NCBI RefSeq assembly: GCF_029835735.1
Contig: NZ_JAOEAL010000001.1
Location: forward strand, 2,418,001-2,482,000
Origin: Shewanella sp. GD04112
GTDB lineage: Bacteria; Pseudomonadota; Gammaproteobacteria; Enterobacterales; Shewanellaceae
Direction: 5' to 3'
DNA: 64,000 nt
Shown here: piece after piece, positions 25,879 through 35,317 of the stretch
Position numbering within the stretch: position 1 is the stretch's first letter
How the letters are laid out: each line of letters begins with the position of its first letter
The notes under the pieces: generated by a model
The model's database searches: none
What the model was told of the DNA's origin: nothing
The model's input: only the letters and a program-made list of their open reading frames with translations
Made by a program: the position numbers and the translations under genes

Positions 25879-26595
25879 ATGGCAAATCAGGCAAATAACC
25901 GTCCGCAGAATATCCATAACTGGGTGGCAAGCGAATTAGGTTCTCGCATTGTGGGCGGCTTTTATGCGCCAGGTGAATATATCCCTAACGAAAATGCTAT
26001 CTGTGAAGAGCTGGAAGTGTCACGCACCTCCTTAAGGGAAGCCTTTAAGGTACTCACGGCAAAGGGGCTTATTGAATCTCGCCCTAAACTTGGCACTCGT
26101 ATTCGTGAGCGTCGCCACTGGAATATGTTTGATCCGGTGATCTTAAACTGGTTTTCCCAATCTAAGCCTTCGCCCGAGTTTTACACTTCTCTCTATGAAA
26201 TCCGTGAAGTGTTTGAACCCGCAGCGGCGGAACTGGCGGCGAAAAAACGCACCCCTGAGCAGCTTGAGGTGATTGCGGCAGCCTATGCAAAGATGGAAGC
26301 GGCCGAATTAGGTACGGATGAAGTCTATACCTCGGATATCGATTTCCACATGGCGATTTTAGATGCGACCAATAACGAGTTTATGGTATCCCTCGGCGTG
26401 TCGATCCAATCTGCGCTGCTCGAAATCTTTAGACTCAGTAGCACAATTCAGGATGACTTTATCCAATCACTCCCAGGGCATAAGGCCATTTATACTGCGA
26501 TTGCCGCAGGGGACAGTGAAGGCGCGAAAGCCGAAATGAATAAATTACTCTCGACGTCTCAAGATACTGTGCATAAAAATATCGAGCGAAAATAA
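25879..26595 (+). CDS. araR: GntR/FadR-family arabinose regulator
   Basis: 238 residues. N-terminal winged HTH of the GntR type (about 14-75: VASELGSRIVGGFYAPGEYIPNENAICEELEVSRTSLREAFKVLTAKGLIESRPKLGTRIRER), then an all-helical FCD ligand-binding domain with the metal-site pattern (SLYEIREVFEPAAAELAA, DIDFHMAILDATNN, LPGHKAIYTAI). It is placed among ara genes, and FadR-consensus operators precede araB and other units, so it is very probably the arabinose repressor used in shewanellae instead of AraC. Its effector is not known from sequence. Confidence 0.9.
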   Translation: MANQANNRPQNIHNWVASELGSRIVGGFYAPGEYIPNENAICEELEVSRTSLREAFKVLTAKGLIESRPKLGTRIRERRHWNMFDPVILNWFSQSKPSPEFYTSLYEIREVFEPAAAELAAKKRTPEQLEVIAAAYAKMEAAELGTDEVYTSDIDFHMAILDATNNEFMVSLGVSIQSALLEIFRLSSTIQDDFIQSLPGHKAIYTAIAAGDSEGAKAEMNKLLSTSQDTVHKNIERK

Positions 26596-26648
26596 CAAAG
26601 TATCTAGCATAAGTAACGAGTTACTTATCTTTAACGTCCCTCGATCAA

Positions 26649-26681
26649 TAAAAAAGGTGAACTTAGGTTCACCTTTTTTGT
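26649..26681. terminator. Bidirectional terminator between araR and a GH43 gene
   Basis: AAAAAGGTGAAC / GTTCACCTTTTT stem with a TTAG loop, T runs on both strands, placed between two converging genes. Confidence 0.93.
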
Positions 26682-26704
26682 TTTACTGCGAGCAGAAAAT
26701 AGGG

Positions 26705-27652
26705 TTACTGCGGCTCGCTGATGCCTTCGCTGGTCATATGAACGCGCTGTAGGGTGCCGTCGGCATTGTAATGCAGCGGGTCAATGGCAACTGAACGTCT
26801 AAACTCACCGCCGCCATCCTGCGATGCGCCGGTATGATAGATAAAGTAGGATTTACCTTTAAATTCAATAATCGCTTGATGGTTTGTCGGCGAGTTACCC
26901 GCCACTTCATTTAAGATGCCTTGGTACTTCCACGGGCCAAGAATGCTATCACTGGTGGCATAGGCAATTTTTTCAGGGAAGCCTGAAGCGTATGAAAGAT
27001 AATAGGTTTTATCTTTTTTATGTACCCAGAGCGCTTCGGTAAAGTTAGGCACATCAATGGCATGAATTTGGCCATCGAGTTCAATCATATTGGGTTTTAA
27101 CTTGGCAAATCTTGGCTTAGTGTTACCCCAGAAAATATAAGCTTGCTTGTCATCATCGATAAAGACCGCAGGATCGATATCATCCCAATCAATCTCAGTA
27201 TCTGTGGTCATGTCATTGGTGATAAGGGCAGTGCCGCGGGCATCCTTGAAGGGGCCAAGTGGACTATCAGCAACAGCGACACCTATGGCAAAGCCATTGA
27301 TTTTGTTGTGTCTTGCCGTCACATACCAGTAGAACTGACCTTCTTTTTCGATCACATGGCTAGCCCATGCATCTCCTTTAGCCCAGCTGAAATCCTTCAC
27401 CGATAACTTGCTGCCATGGGCCGTCCAATTGTGCATATCCTTAGAGCTAAAAACGAGCCAATCATGCATTTCGAAGAAGGTGCGATTGTCCTTTGCAACG
27501 TCATGGCCAGTATAAAGATAGACGGTATCTTGGTGCACTATGGCGGCAGGATCGGCGGTAAATACATCCGTAAACAGAGGGTTAGCAGCAATCGCTGCAG
27601 TGCTGACACTCGTACTCAATGCCAAACACACACTCAAAAATGCCTTTTTCAT
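26705..27652 (-). CDS. Secreted GH43 glycosidase (arabinofuranosidase-type)
   Basis: 315 residues with a signal peptide MKKAFLSVCLALSTSVSTAAIA. Five-bladed beta-propeller GH43 pattern with the three catalytic acids in place: Asp base in TADPAAIVH, Asp pKa modulator in DDIDPAVFIDD, and Glu acid in FTEALWVH. GPH-type substrate region SPTNHQAI and FRRSVAIDPLHYNADG. Probably releases arabinose from arabino-oligosaccharides in the periplasm; xylosidase activity cannot be excluded. AGAGGAAG precedes the ATG. Divergent from the dehydratase gene with an AraR-type site between. Confidence 0.88.
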   Translation of the reverse strand: MKKAFLSVCLALSTSVSTAAIAANPLFTDVFTADPAAIVHQDTVYLYTGHDVAKDNRTFFEMHDWLVFSSKDMHNWTAHGSKLSVKDFSWAKGDAWASHVIEKEGQFYWYVTARHNKINGFAIGVAVADSPLGPFKDARGTALITNDMTTDTEIDWDDIDPAVFIDDDKQAYIFWGNTKPRFAKLKPNMIELDGQIHAIDVPNFTEALWVHKKDKTYYLSYASGFPEKIAYATSDSILGPWKYQGILNEVAGNSPTNHQAIIEFKGKSYFIYHTGASQDGGGEFRRSVAIDPLHYNADGTLQRVHMTSEGISEPQ

Positions 27653-27685
27653 ACTTCCTCTATTGTTTTTTGATATTTTGGTATT

Positions 27686-27698
27686 ATAGTAATACCAA
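27686..27698 (+). promoter_or_regulatory. AraR-type operator between GH43 and dehydratase genes
   Basis: ATAGTAATACCAA with core TAGTAATACCA fitting TnGTnnnACnA. It sits inside a longer inverted repeat, TTGGTATTA / TAATACCAA with a three-base centre (27679-27699... approximate). Shared by two divergent genes. Confidence 0.7.
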
Positions 27699-27828
27699 TA
27701 CTTTTACGTGCTAGCAATATTAAAGTACAAATTGTTAACTCAGGGCATCAGCTTCATCCGTTCGTTTTATGTTGAGTGTTACTCAATCGTGCGGGTAGGG
27801 CATGTGCCTTGGAAGACGAAGGTGTCAT

Positions 27829-29562
27829 ATGAATAATAAAAAACCGAAAACACTTCGTTCGGCTAGTTGGTTTGGTAGTGATGACAAAAATGGCTTTATG
27901 TATCGCAGTTGGATGAAAAACCAAGGCATACCCGAGCATCACTTTCAAAATAAGCCTGTGATTGGTATTTGCAATACTTGGTCAGAATTGACGCCCTGTA
28001 ATGGTCATCTACGGGAATTGGCGCAAAGAGTAAAGAATGGCATTCGGGAAGCGGGTGGCATTCCGGTGGAGTTTCCGGTGTTTTCGAATGGTGAGTCCAA
28101 CTTGCGTCCAAGTGCCATGCTGACCCGTAACCTTGCGGCCATGGACACGGAAGAAGCCATTCGTGGCAACCCCATCGACGGTGTTGTGCTGTTAGTAGGC
28201 TGCGATAAAACGACTCCGGCTTTATTAATGGGCGCGGCCAGTTGTGATTTACCGACAATCGTTGTTACTGGTGGTCCCATGCTCAATGGTAAGCATAAGG
28301 GTAAGGATGTTGGTTCGGGCACACTCGTGTGGGAACTGCATCAAGAATATAAAGCGGGCAATATCAGCCTTGCCGCATTTATGAATGCCGAAGCGGATAT
28401 GTCACGCTCAACGGGCACCTGTAACACTATGGGGACGGCATCGACCATGGCTTGTATGGTGGAAACCCTTGGGGTGAGTTTGCCACACAATGCAACCATT
28501 CCTGCGGTGGATTCTCGCCGCCAAGTGCTGGCCCATATGTCGGGAATGCGAATTGTGGACATGGTCAAAGAGGATTTGACCTTAAGTAAAATTTTAAGCC
28601 GTGATGCTTTTATCAATGCCATCAAAGTGAATGCTGCCATTGGGGGGTCAACCAACGCCGTAATCCATTTAAAGGCGATCGCCGGCAGGATAGGGGTTGA
28701 GCTGTCACTCGATGACTGGCGCCATGGTTACACAGTACCGACCATAGTGAATCTTAAACCTTCGGGTCAGTACTTAATGGAAGACTTTTACTACGCAGGT
28801 GGCCTGCCAGCAGTACTAAGGCAACTGTTTGAGCATGATTTACTGAGCAAAAATACGCTTACAGTCAATGCCGCTAGCCTCTGGGACAATGTCAAAGAGG
28901 CGCCGTGTTATAACCAAGAGGTGATCATGTCACTTGAAAATCCCTTGGTTGAAAATGGCGGCATTCGCGTACTGCGCGGCAATCTCGCGCCTAGAGGCGC
29001 TGTGATCAAGCCTTCAGCCGCCAGCGCACACCTGATGCAACACCGCGGTAAAGCCGTGGTGTTTGAAAGCTTCGACGATTACAACGCTCGCATCGGCGAT
29101 CCTGAATTGGATATCGATGAAAACAGCATTATGGTGCTTAAAAACTGTGGCCCAAAGGGATATCCGGGCATGGCAGAGGTCGGCAATATGGGACTGCCAC
29201 CGAAGTTGTTGAAAAAAGGAATTAAGGACATGGTGAGGATTTCCGATGCACGCATGAGTGGCACCGCCTTTGGCACAGTTGTGCTGCATGTTGCCCCAGA
29301 AGCACAAGCCCTTGGGCCACTGGCCGCCGTCCAAAATGGTGACATGATAGCGCTAGATACCTATGCCGGAACGTTACAGCTGGAGATCAGTGACCAAGAG
29401 TTACAAGCCCGTCTTGCCAAACTGGCGACAGTGAAATCCATTCCTGTGAATGGTGGCTATCTCTCGCTCTTTAAGGAGCATGTTCTCCAGGCGGATGAGG
29501 GCTGTGATTTTGATTTTCTCGTGGGATGTCGAGGTGCAGAGATACCAGCACATTCCCATTAA
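27829..29562 (+). CDS. IlvD/Edd-family sugar-acid dehydratase (L-arabinonate dehydratase-like)
   Basis: 577 residues. Iron-sulfur dehydratase with cluster cysteines at 57 (TPCNGH), 125 (GCDKTTPA) and 198 (STGTCNTMGTA), plus GGSTNAVIH and DARMSGTAFGTVVLH. The SADMSRSTGTC and PGMAEVGNM stretches and overall length place it with pentonate dehydratases rather than with IlvD or Edd. Would convert L-arabinonate (or D-xylonate) to the 2-keto-3-deoxy acid. ATG 27829 is preferred to an in-frame start nine codons upstream because of the GAAGGTG spacing. Followed by an SDR dehydrogenase and a mutarotase, suggesting an oxidative pentose route. Confidence 0.88.
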   Translation: MNNKKPKTLRSASWFGSDDKNGFMYRSWMKNQGIPEHHFQNKPVIGICNTWSELTPCNGHLRELAQRVKNGIREAGGIPVEFPVFSNGESNLRPSAMLTRNLAAMDTEEAIRGNPIDGVVLLVGCDKTTPALLMGAASCDLPTIVVTGGPMLNGKHKGKDVGSGTLVWELHQEYKAGNISLAAFMNAEADMSRSTGTCNTMGTASTMACMVETLGVSLPHNATIPAVDSRRQVLAHMSGMRIVDMVKEDLTLSKILSRDAFINAIKVNAAIGGSTNAVIHLKAIAGRIGVELSLDDWRHGYTVPTIVNLKPSGQYLMEDFYYAGGLPAVLRQLFEHDLLSKNTLTVNAASLWDNVKEAPCYNQEVIMSLENPLVENGGIRVLRGNLAPRGAVIKPSAASAHLMQHRGKAVVFESFDDYNARIGDPELDIDENSIMVLKNCGPKGYPGMAEVGNMGLPPKLLKKGIKDMVRISDARMSGTAFGTVVLHVAPEAQALGPLAAVQNGDMIALDTYAGTLQLEISDQELQARLAKLATVKSIPVNGGYLSLFKEHVLQADEGCDFDFLVGCRGAEIPAHSH

Positions 29563-29622
29563 ATATGAACTCGTTTTCTTTTATAATAAAACCAGATAAT
29601 TATTTTAATAAAAGGTTGAGTT

Positions 29623-30393
29623 ATGAAGTTGACTAATCAATACCCGAGTTTACAAGGGAAAACCATTTTTATCAGTGGTGGCGCAACGGGTATTGGGGCT
29701 TGCTTGGTTAATGCTTTTTTAGAGCAGGGCGCTAAGGTGGCATTTGTCGATATTTTAGTTGAGGAGTCAACTCAACTCGTCGCAGACCTTAAGCAGACTC
29801 AACCAGAGGCCAGCGTAACATTTTATCACTGCGATCTTGTCGATATCGCCGCCCTCAAGCGTGTGATTGCTCAGGTCGAGGACGATTTAGGCCCAATATC
29901 AGTATTAATTAACAATGCCGCGTGCGATCAACGCCATAGCATCGACGAAGTGACCCCAGAATATTGGGACCAATGCCTAAACACCAATTTGCGGCATTAC
30001 TTTTTCGCCGTACAAGCGGTCAGGCCGCAAATGCAGCGCCTCGGCGGAGGCTCAGTGATCAACTTAGGTTCAATGAGTTGGCACAATCGGCAGGCGGGCA
30101 TGGCGGGTTACACCGCATCTAAGGCCGGTGCCATGGGCTTAACCCGAGGGTTAGCAGCCGATTTAGGTAAAGATAAAATCCGGATTAATACCTTAACGCC
30201 GGGTTGGGTGATGACAAAACGTCAACTCACACACTGGGTAGATAAAGATACGGCAAAACATATCGAAAATAACCAATGTATTAAAGAATATGTAATGCCC
30301 GAAGATATTGCTGCTATGGCGTTATTTTTAGCAGCAGATGATAGCAAACTCTGCACCGCACAGAATTTTATTGTCGATGGTGGTTGGATTTAA
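29623..30393 (+). CDS. SDR-family pentose 1-dehydrogenase, XylB-like
   Basis: 256-residue short-chain dehydrogenase. Cofactor motif SGGATGIG (18-25), NNAA, catalytic Ser150, Tyr163 and Lys167 (YTASK). The stretches YPSLQGKTIFISGG, NTNLRHYFFAVQAVRPQM, GGGSVINLGSMSWH and DDSKLCTAQNFIVDGGW resemble Caulobacter XylB (xylose 1-dehydrogenase) very closely. Likely oxidises L-arabinose or D-xylose to the lactone using NAD(P). Co-directional with the dehydratase just upstream. Sugar specificity cannot be read from sequence. Confidence 0.85.
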   Translation: MKLTNQYPSLQGKTIFISGGATGIGACLVNAFLEQGAKVAFVDILVEESTQLVADLKQTQPEASVTFYHCDLVDIAALKRVIAQVEDDLGPISVLINNAACDQRHSIDEVTPEYWDQCLNTNLRHYFFAVQAVRPQMQRLGGGSVINLGSMSWHNRQAGMAGYTASKAGAMGLTRGLAADLGKDKIRINTLTPGWVMTKRQLTHWVDKDTAKHIENNQCIKEYVMPEDIAAMALFLAADDSKLCTAQNFIVDGGWI

Positions 30394-30472
30394 ATATCAC
30401 AATAAAATTTCAGTTCATTAAATAATGAGGTGAGTGCTGAGTTTATTTTAAATAAAAGGTAAAGCACTCACC

Positions 30473-31528
30473 ATGCAACTCTCTGTTACTAAAAAAAGCC
30501 TACAACACGCCGCATTTGCGGATGAATTACAATTAGTCACGCTCACCAATAGCCACGGGCTTGAAGTGGTTCTGTCAAATTACGGCGCCAGTATTTGGTC
30601 GGTCAAACTTTATGGTCAAGGGCAAGAACCTATTTCATTAAGTCTTGGCTATCAAGATATTAAAGATTGGGCGACTAATCCGTATTATTTTGGTATTACT
30701 GCCGGCCGTGTCGCAAATCGCATTGGTAAAGCACAATTCCCCTTAGCAGATAAAACAATTCAATTAGTCGCCAATGAAGGCAACAATCAACTTCACGGCG
30801 GACCTAAAGGATTAAGCCATTGCACTTGGCAGGTTGAGACGCTGCAGGACAATGACAGTGTGGCGGCGGTTTTCAGCATTATCAGCCCCGATGGCGATCA
30901 AGGATTTCCGGGTAATCTTGCCATTAAGCTCGAGTATCGCCTCAATGAAAACAATGAATTAACCCTGAACTATCAAGCCGTTTGCGATCAAACCACCCCC
31001 GTCTGTTTAACCAATCATGCTTACTGGAATCTTGCCTCTAACAAACAGCAAGGCATTTTAGGGCACGAACTCTCCATTCAAGCCAGTCATTTCCTGGCGC
31101 TCGATAATGAACAGATCCCAACGGGCGAATTAATCTTAGTCGACGATGGCGCATACGATTTCAAACAACCGAAGCTAATTGCCACGGATATTAAGCAATT
31201 AACCAATGGTTATGATCATTATTTTGTGATGGATAGAAATCCAGACAATAAAAACAGTTTGCAGACTATTGCAGTATTAAAAGATCCGCTTTCTGGCCGA
31301 GAACTCGAAATTAGTACCACTGAAGTCGGCGTGCAATTTTATAGTGGCAACTTTCTCGATGGCAGCCATATTGATGATGAAGGTTATAGCATTAATCAAT
31401 TCCATGGCCTGTGTTTAGAAACCCACGGTTATCCGAATGCGGTAAACATTGACCATTTCCCGAGTGTCATGCTTGAGGCAAATACTCAATATCAACAAAT
31501 TACGGTACATAAGTTTAAGAATATTTAA
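30473..31528 (+). CDS. galM: Aldose 1-epimerase
   Basis: 351-residue mutarotase catalysing interconversion of alpha and beta anomers. GVANRIGKAQF-type GITAGRVANRIGKAQF, LHGGPKGL, the catalytic His in LTNHAYWNL, and Glu near VGVQFYSGNF...LETHGYPNAVNID. In this setting it would supply the arabinose anomer needed by the isomerase or the dehydrogenase. Lies between the SDR gene and the ABC importer. No signal peptide. Confidence 0.93.
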   Translation: MQLSVTKKSLQHAAFADELQLVTLTNSHGLEVVLSNYGASIWSVKLYGQGQEPISLSLGYQDIKDWATNPYYFGITAGRVANRIGKAQFPLADKTIQLVANEGNNQLHGGPKGLSHCTWQVETLQDNDSVAAVFSIISPDGDQGFPGNLAIKLEYRLNENNELTLNYQAVCDQTTPVCLTNHAYWNLASNKQQGILGHELSIQASHFLALDNEQIPTGELILVDDGAYDFKQPKLIATDIKQLTNGYDHYFVMDRNPDNKNSLQTIAVLKDPLSGRELEISTTEVGVQFYSGNFLDGSHIDDEGYSINQFHGLCLETHGYPNAVNIDHFPSVMLEANTQYQQITVHKFKNI

Positions 31529-31565
31529 TTCAATCAAGGCGAAATAACATTTATTTGTACGAGTT

Positions 31566-31587
31566 AGCCTGCTGTTAACAGCAGGCT
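31566..31587 (+). repeat. Perfect 22-base palindrome between galM and the ABC importer
   Basis: AGCCTGCTGTT / AACAGCAGGCT, a gap-free palindrome with no T tail. It may be an mRNA-stabilising hairpin ahead of the highly expressed binding-protein gene, or an operator. Confidence 0.6.
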
Positions 31588-31626
31588 AGGGGATCTCTGT
31601 TACCTAAAATTATAAAGGGAATAATA

Positions 31627-32568
31627 ATGAAACATAATAAAATCATTACTGCATTGGGATTATGGGCTGTCAGTGCAACTTGTGCCTACGCCACCACGGT
31701 GGGCTTTTCACAGGTTGGCTCCGAGAGTGGTTGGCGCACCAGCTTTAGTGAAGCGGTCAAGGCCGAAGCTAAACAGCGTGGCATCGATTTAAAATTTGCC
31801 GACGCTCAGCAAAAACAAGAGAACCAAATCAAAGCCGTGCGTAGCTTTATCGCCCAAGGCGTGGATGCCATTATTATCGCTCCCGTGGTAGAAACGGGCT
31901 GGAAACCCGTACTCAAAGAAGCCAAACGTGCCCACATTCCTGTGGTGATTGTTGACCGTAATATCAAGGTCGATGATGACTCCTTATTCCTTACCCGTAT
32001 CGCCTCCGACTTTACCGAAGAAGGCCGCAAGATTGGCCAATGGCTAATGGATAAAACCCAAGGCAACTGCGATATCGCCGAATTGCAGGGCACGGTAGGT
32101 GCAACCGCAGCGATTGATCGCGCCGCCGGTTTTAACCAAGTGATTGCCAATTATCCCAATGCCAAGATTGTTCGTAGCCAAACTGGCGAATTTACCCGTG
32201 CTAAGGGTAAAGAAGTGATGGAAGGTTTCCTTAAGGCGCAAAACGGTCAGCCACTGTGCGCTGTGTGGTCGCATAACGATGAAATGGCCCTTGGCGCGGT
32301 GCAAGCCATTAAAGAAGCGGGTTTAAAACCGGGCAAAGATATTCTGATTGTCTCCGTGGACGGTGTTCCCGATTACTTTAAGGCCATGGCCGATGGTGAT
32401 GTTAATGCCACGGTTGAGCTTAGCCCATACTTAGGCGGCCCAGCATTTGATGCTATCGATGCGTACCTGAAGGGCAATAAGGATCAAGCCAAGCTTATTA
32501 GCACCACGGGTGATGTATTTACCCAAGAAACCGCTGCCGCAGAGTACGAAAAGCGCCGCCAGCAATAA
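31627..32568 (+). CDS. ytfQ: Furanose ABC importer, periplasmic binding protein (YtfQ-like)
   Basis: 313 residues with signal peptide MKHNKIITALGLWAVSATCAYA. TTVGFSQVGSESGWRTSF, FADAQQKQENQIKAVRSFIAQGVDAIIIAPVVETGWKPVL, AELQGTVGATAAIDRAAGF and SVDGVPDYFKAM match E. coli YtfQ, which binds galactofuranose and can bind arabinofuranose. Here it heads a four-gene importer inside the arabinose island, so L-arabinofuranose or short arabinosides are the likely ligands. In Shewanella literature this transporter goes by other ara names; I use the E. coli name for the family only. Confidence 0.9.
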   Translation: MKHNKIITALGLWAVSATCAYATTVGFSQVGSESGWRTSFSEAVKAEAKQRGIDLKFADAQQKQENQIKAVRSFIAQGVDAIIIAPVVETGWKPVLKEAKRAHIPVVIVDRNIKVDDDSLFLTRIASDFTEEGRKIGQWLMDKTQGNCDIAELQGTVGATAAIDRAAGFNQVIANYPNAKIVRSQTGEFTRAKGKEVMEGFLKAQNGQPLCAVWSHNDEMALGAVQAIKEAGLKPGKDILIVSVDGVPDYFKAMADGDVNATVELSPYLGGPAFDAIDAYLKGNKDQAKLISTTGDVFTQETAAAEYEKRRQQ

Positions 32569-32599
32569 TCCCATTGACGCTTTCTTGGGGAATAGCGCT

Positions 32600-34099
32600 A
32601 TGAGCCTTATTTTAGAACTCAAGCAGATCAGTAAGCATTATCCGGGCGTCAAAGCCCTTGAGGATGTGAGCTTACGGTTATTTGCAGGGGAAGTTCACGC
32701 CCTATTGGGCGAAAACGGTGCGGGTAAATCAACCCTGGTGAAAGTGATGACAGGCGCCCAGTCGAAAGACATGGGCGACATCCTTTTCCTCGGCGAGCCG
32801 CAACACTTCAACACACCAATGGACGCGCAAAAGGCGGGGATCAGCACGGTTTATCAGGAGGTGAACTTAGTGCCTAACCTGACCGTGGCACAAAACCTGT
32901 TCCTCGGTTACGAACCGCGCCGCCTTGGGCTGATCCATTTTAAAAAAATGTATGCCGACGCGCGGGCCGTGTTAACCCAGTTCAAGCTGGATATCGATGT
33001 TAGCGCGCCGCTGTCGGATTATTCCATCGCGGTGCAGCAACTGATCGCCATCGCCCGTGGCGTAGCCATGTCGGCCAAGGTATTAGTGCTTGATGAGCCT
33101 ACCGCGAGCTTAGATGCCAAAGAAGTGCAAGTGCTGTTTGGGATCTTAAACCAGCTCAAAGCCAAGGGCGTGGCTATTGTCTTTATCACTCACTTCCTCG
33201 ATCAGGTTTATCAGATAAGCGATCGCATTACCGTGTTACGTAACGGGCAGTTTATCGGCGAATATCTGACGGCAGAACTGCCACAACCTAAGTTGATTGA
33301 AGCCATGCTCGGGCGTTCTCTGCAGGAGCAATTGGTTGATAAACAGGAAAAGGAGCGCACCGTCACCCGCGCTGAGGCCGTGCTCTTGTCCCTCAAAGAT
33401 GTGTCGGTAAAAGGTTCAATCCAATCTATGAATCTCACCGTGCCAAAGGGGCAGGCAGTTGGACTTGCGGGGCTGTTAGGCTCTGGGCGCAGCGAAGTCT
33501 GCAACGCCGTATTTGGGCTGGACTTGGTCGATAGCGGCAGTATCCATTTAGCTGGGCAGAAATTGAATCTGTCGCAACCCGTGGATGCGATCAGCGCTGG
33601 GATCGCCCTGTGCCCGGAAGATCGCAAGATTGACGGCATTATCGGCCCTTTATCGATTCGTGAAAACATCATACTCGCGCTGCAGGCACGTATCGGTTGG
33701 TGGCGGTATTTATCTAAAGCTCGGCAGCAGGAAATTGCCCAGTTCTTTATCGATAAATTACAGATTGCAACACCGGACGCAGATAAACCCATAGAGCAAT
33801 TGAGTGGCGGTAATCAGCAGAAGGTTATCCTCGCGCGTTGGTTAGCCATAGAGCCGATTTTATTGGTACTGGATGAGCCGACCCGCGGCATCGACATTGG
33901 CGCCCACGCCGAAATCGTAAAACTTATCAGAACCTTGTGTGATGAAGGCATGTCGCTGCTGGTTGCATCGTCTGAGCTCGATGAGCTCGTGGCCTTTTCA
34001 AATAAAGTCGTGGTATTACGCGACAGATATGCAGTACGTGAACTTTCAGGAGCGGAATTAACCTCGCAACACGTAATGCAAGCGATTGCGGAGGGATAA
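32600..34099 (+). CDS. ytfR: Furanose ABC importer, ATP-binding protein (YtfR-like)
   Basis: 499 residues with two ABC cassettes, as in sugar importers of the RbsA/XylG class. First cassette Walker A GENGAGKST (about 38) and Walker B LVLDEPTAS; second has GLLGSGRSE in place of a canonical Walker A, then a clear LSGGNQQK signature and LLVLDEPTRGIDIGA. Degenerate second sites are normal for the class. ATG 32600 with upstream GGGG is chosen; the longer frame overlaps ytfQ. One base separates it from the permease gene. Confidence 0.95.
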   Translation: MSLILELKQISKHYPGVKALEDVSLRLFAGEVHALLGENGAGKSTLVKVMTGAQSKDMGDILFLGEPQHFNTPMDAQKAGISTVYQEVNLVPNLTVAQNLFLGYEPRRLGLIHFKKMYADARAVLTQFKLDIDVSAPLSDYSIAVQQLIAIARGVAMSAKVLVLDEPTASLDAKEVQVLFGILNQLKAKGVAIVFITHFLDQVYQISDRITVLRNGQFIGEYLTAELPQPKLIEAMLGRSLQEQLVDKQEKERTVTRAEAVLLSLKDVSVKGSIQSMNLTVPKGQAVGLAGLLGSGRSEVCNAVFGLDLVDSGSIHLAGQKLNLSQPVDAISAGIALCPEDRKIDGIIGPLSIRENIILALQARIGWWRYLSKARQQEIAQFFIDKLQIATPDADKPIEQLSGGNQQKVILARWLAIEPILLVLDEPTRGIDIGAHAEIVKLIRTLCDEGMSLLVASSELDELVAFSNKVVVLRDRYAVRELSGAELTSQHVMQAIAEG

Positions 34100-35317
34100 A
34101 TGAAAAGCTCAGCCGAAACCCTATCATCCACACGCATGTCCGCCGATTTGCTCTCACCCCAGATGAACGCATCTGAGGCGCATTCATCTGAGCGGCAACC
34201 GCGGATGCAGGAAAGTCATAAGACCATGGTTCAAGAAAAAAACGCCCGTTACCAAGCGGGCAAGTCGACCTCCATTGGTCGATACCTCTGGCCACTATTG
34301 GCCTTAACTATTCTGTTACTGGCCAATCTGTTTATTGACAGCAGTTTCTTCAATATCAGCTATCAAGACGACAGACTCTATGGCTCTTTGATTGATATTT
34401 TAAATCGCAGTGCACCCGTGGCGCTGCTCTCCATTGGTATGAGTCTCGTGATTGCCACTGGCGGAATCGACCTGTCGGTTGGTGCCGTGATGGCGATTGC
34501 GGGCGCGGTTTGCGCCAATCTACTGTTAGTGCCGGATATCAGCTTAGTCACCGTTATTGCAGCAGGCCTGATCGTTGGGCTCTTAGCTGGCTGTATTAAT
34601 GGCGGTCTGGTGAGTTTCTTAGGCATTCAACCGATTGTCGCGACCTTGCTGCTCATGGTGGCGGGGCGCGGTGTCGCTCAGCTTATCAACCAAGGGCAAA
34701 TTATCACCTTCCAGCACCCAGGCTTTGCCGCCATTGGCGTGGGCCAGTTTTTAGGCCTGCCGATGCCAGTGTGGATTGTGATTGGGATGCTAACCTTCAG
34801 CCAATTACTGCTGCGTAAAACCGCTTTAGGGCTTTTTATCGAAGCGGTTGGCTGTAATGCCAAGGCGAGTCGTTACCTTGGGATCAACGATAAATCCATC
34901 AAACTGTTCGCCTATGGCATTGCGGGTCTGTGCGCGGCGTTGGCCGGCATGATCAGCACCGCCGATATCCAAGGCTCAGATGCGAATAACGCCGGGCTTT
35001 GGCTTGAGCTCGATGCCGTGCTCGCCGTCGTGATTGGCGGCGCTGCGCTTACGGGCGGGCGTTTCTCCTTGATTCTGTCGGTCGTCGGTGCGCTGATCAT
35101 TCAAACCTTAGCGACGACCATTATCGTCAGTGGTTTACCTGCTAAGTTTAACCTGTTGATCAAGGCCATCGTTATCCTGACCGTGCTGCTGTTGCAATCG
35201 GCTAAATTTAGGCGCCAATTGTCGGCGCTGTTCACATCCAAGCGCGAAGCGGATGCCAAACCAGCAGAAAAGGGCACAAGTGCAAAAGCCAGTACCGCAA
35301 CAGGAGAAAAACTATGA
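34100..35317 (+). CDS. ytfT: Furanose ABC importer, permease (YtfT-like) with long N-terminal tail
   Basis: 405 residues. The core matches YtfT: DDRLYGSLIDILNRSAPVALLSIGMSLVIATGGIDLSVGAVMAIAGAV, MVAGRGVAQLINQGQIITF and ADANNAGLWLELDAVLAVVIGG-like SDANNAGLWLELDAVLAVVIGGAALTGG. It differs by a polar, Ser/Glu/Gln-rich N-terminal stretch of about 60 residues before the first membrane segment and a Lys/Ala-rich C-terminal tail. The ATG at 34100 directly follows the ytfR stop, but an internal ATG (MVQEKNARYQAGK, near 34226) would give the usual size. Overlaps yjfF by four bases. Confidence 0.92.
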   Translation: MKSSAETLSSTRMSADLLSPQMNASEAHSSERQPRMQESHKTMVQEKNARYQAGKSTSIGRYLWPLLALTILLLANLFIDSSFFNISYQDDRLYGSLIDILNRSAPVALLSIGMSLVIATGGIDLSVGAVMAIAGAVCANLLLVPDISLVTVIAAGLIVGLLAGCINGGLVSFLGIQPIVATLLLMVAGRGVAQLINQGQIITFQHPGFAAIGVGQFLGLPMPVWIVIGMLTFSQLLLRKTALGLFIEAVGCNAKASRYLGINDKSIKLFAYGIAGLCAALAGMISTADIQGSDANNAGLWLELDAVLAVVIGGAALTGGRFSLILSVVGALIIQTLATTIIVSGLPAKFNLLIKAIVILTVLLLQSAKFRRQLSALFTSKREADAKPAEKGTSAKASTATGEKL

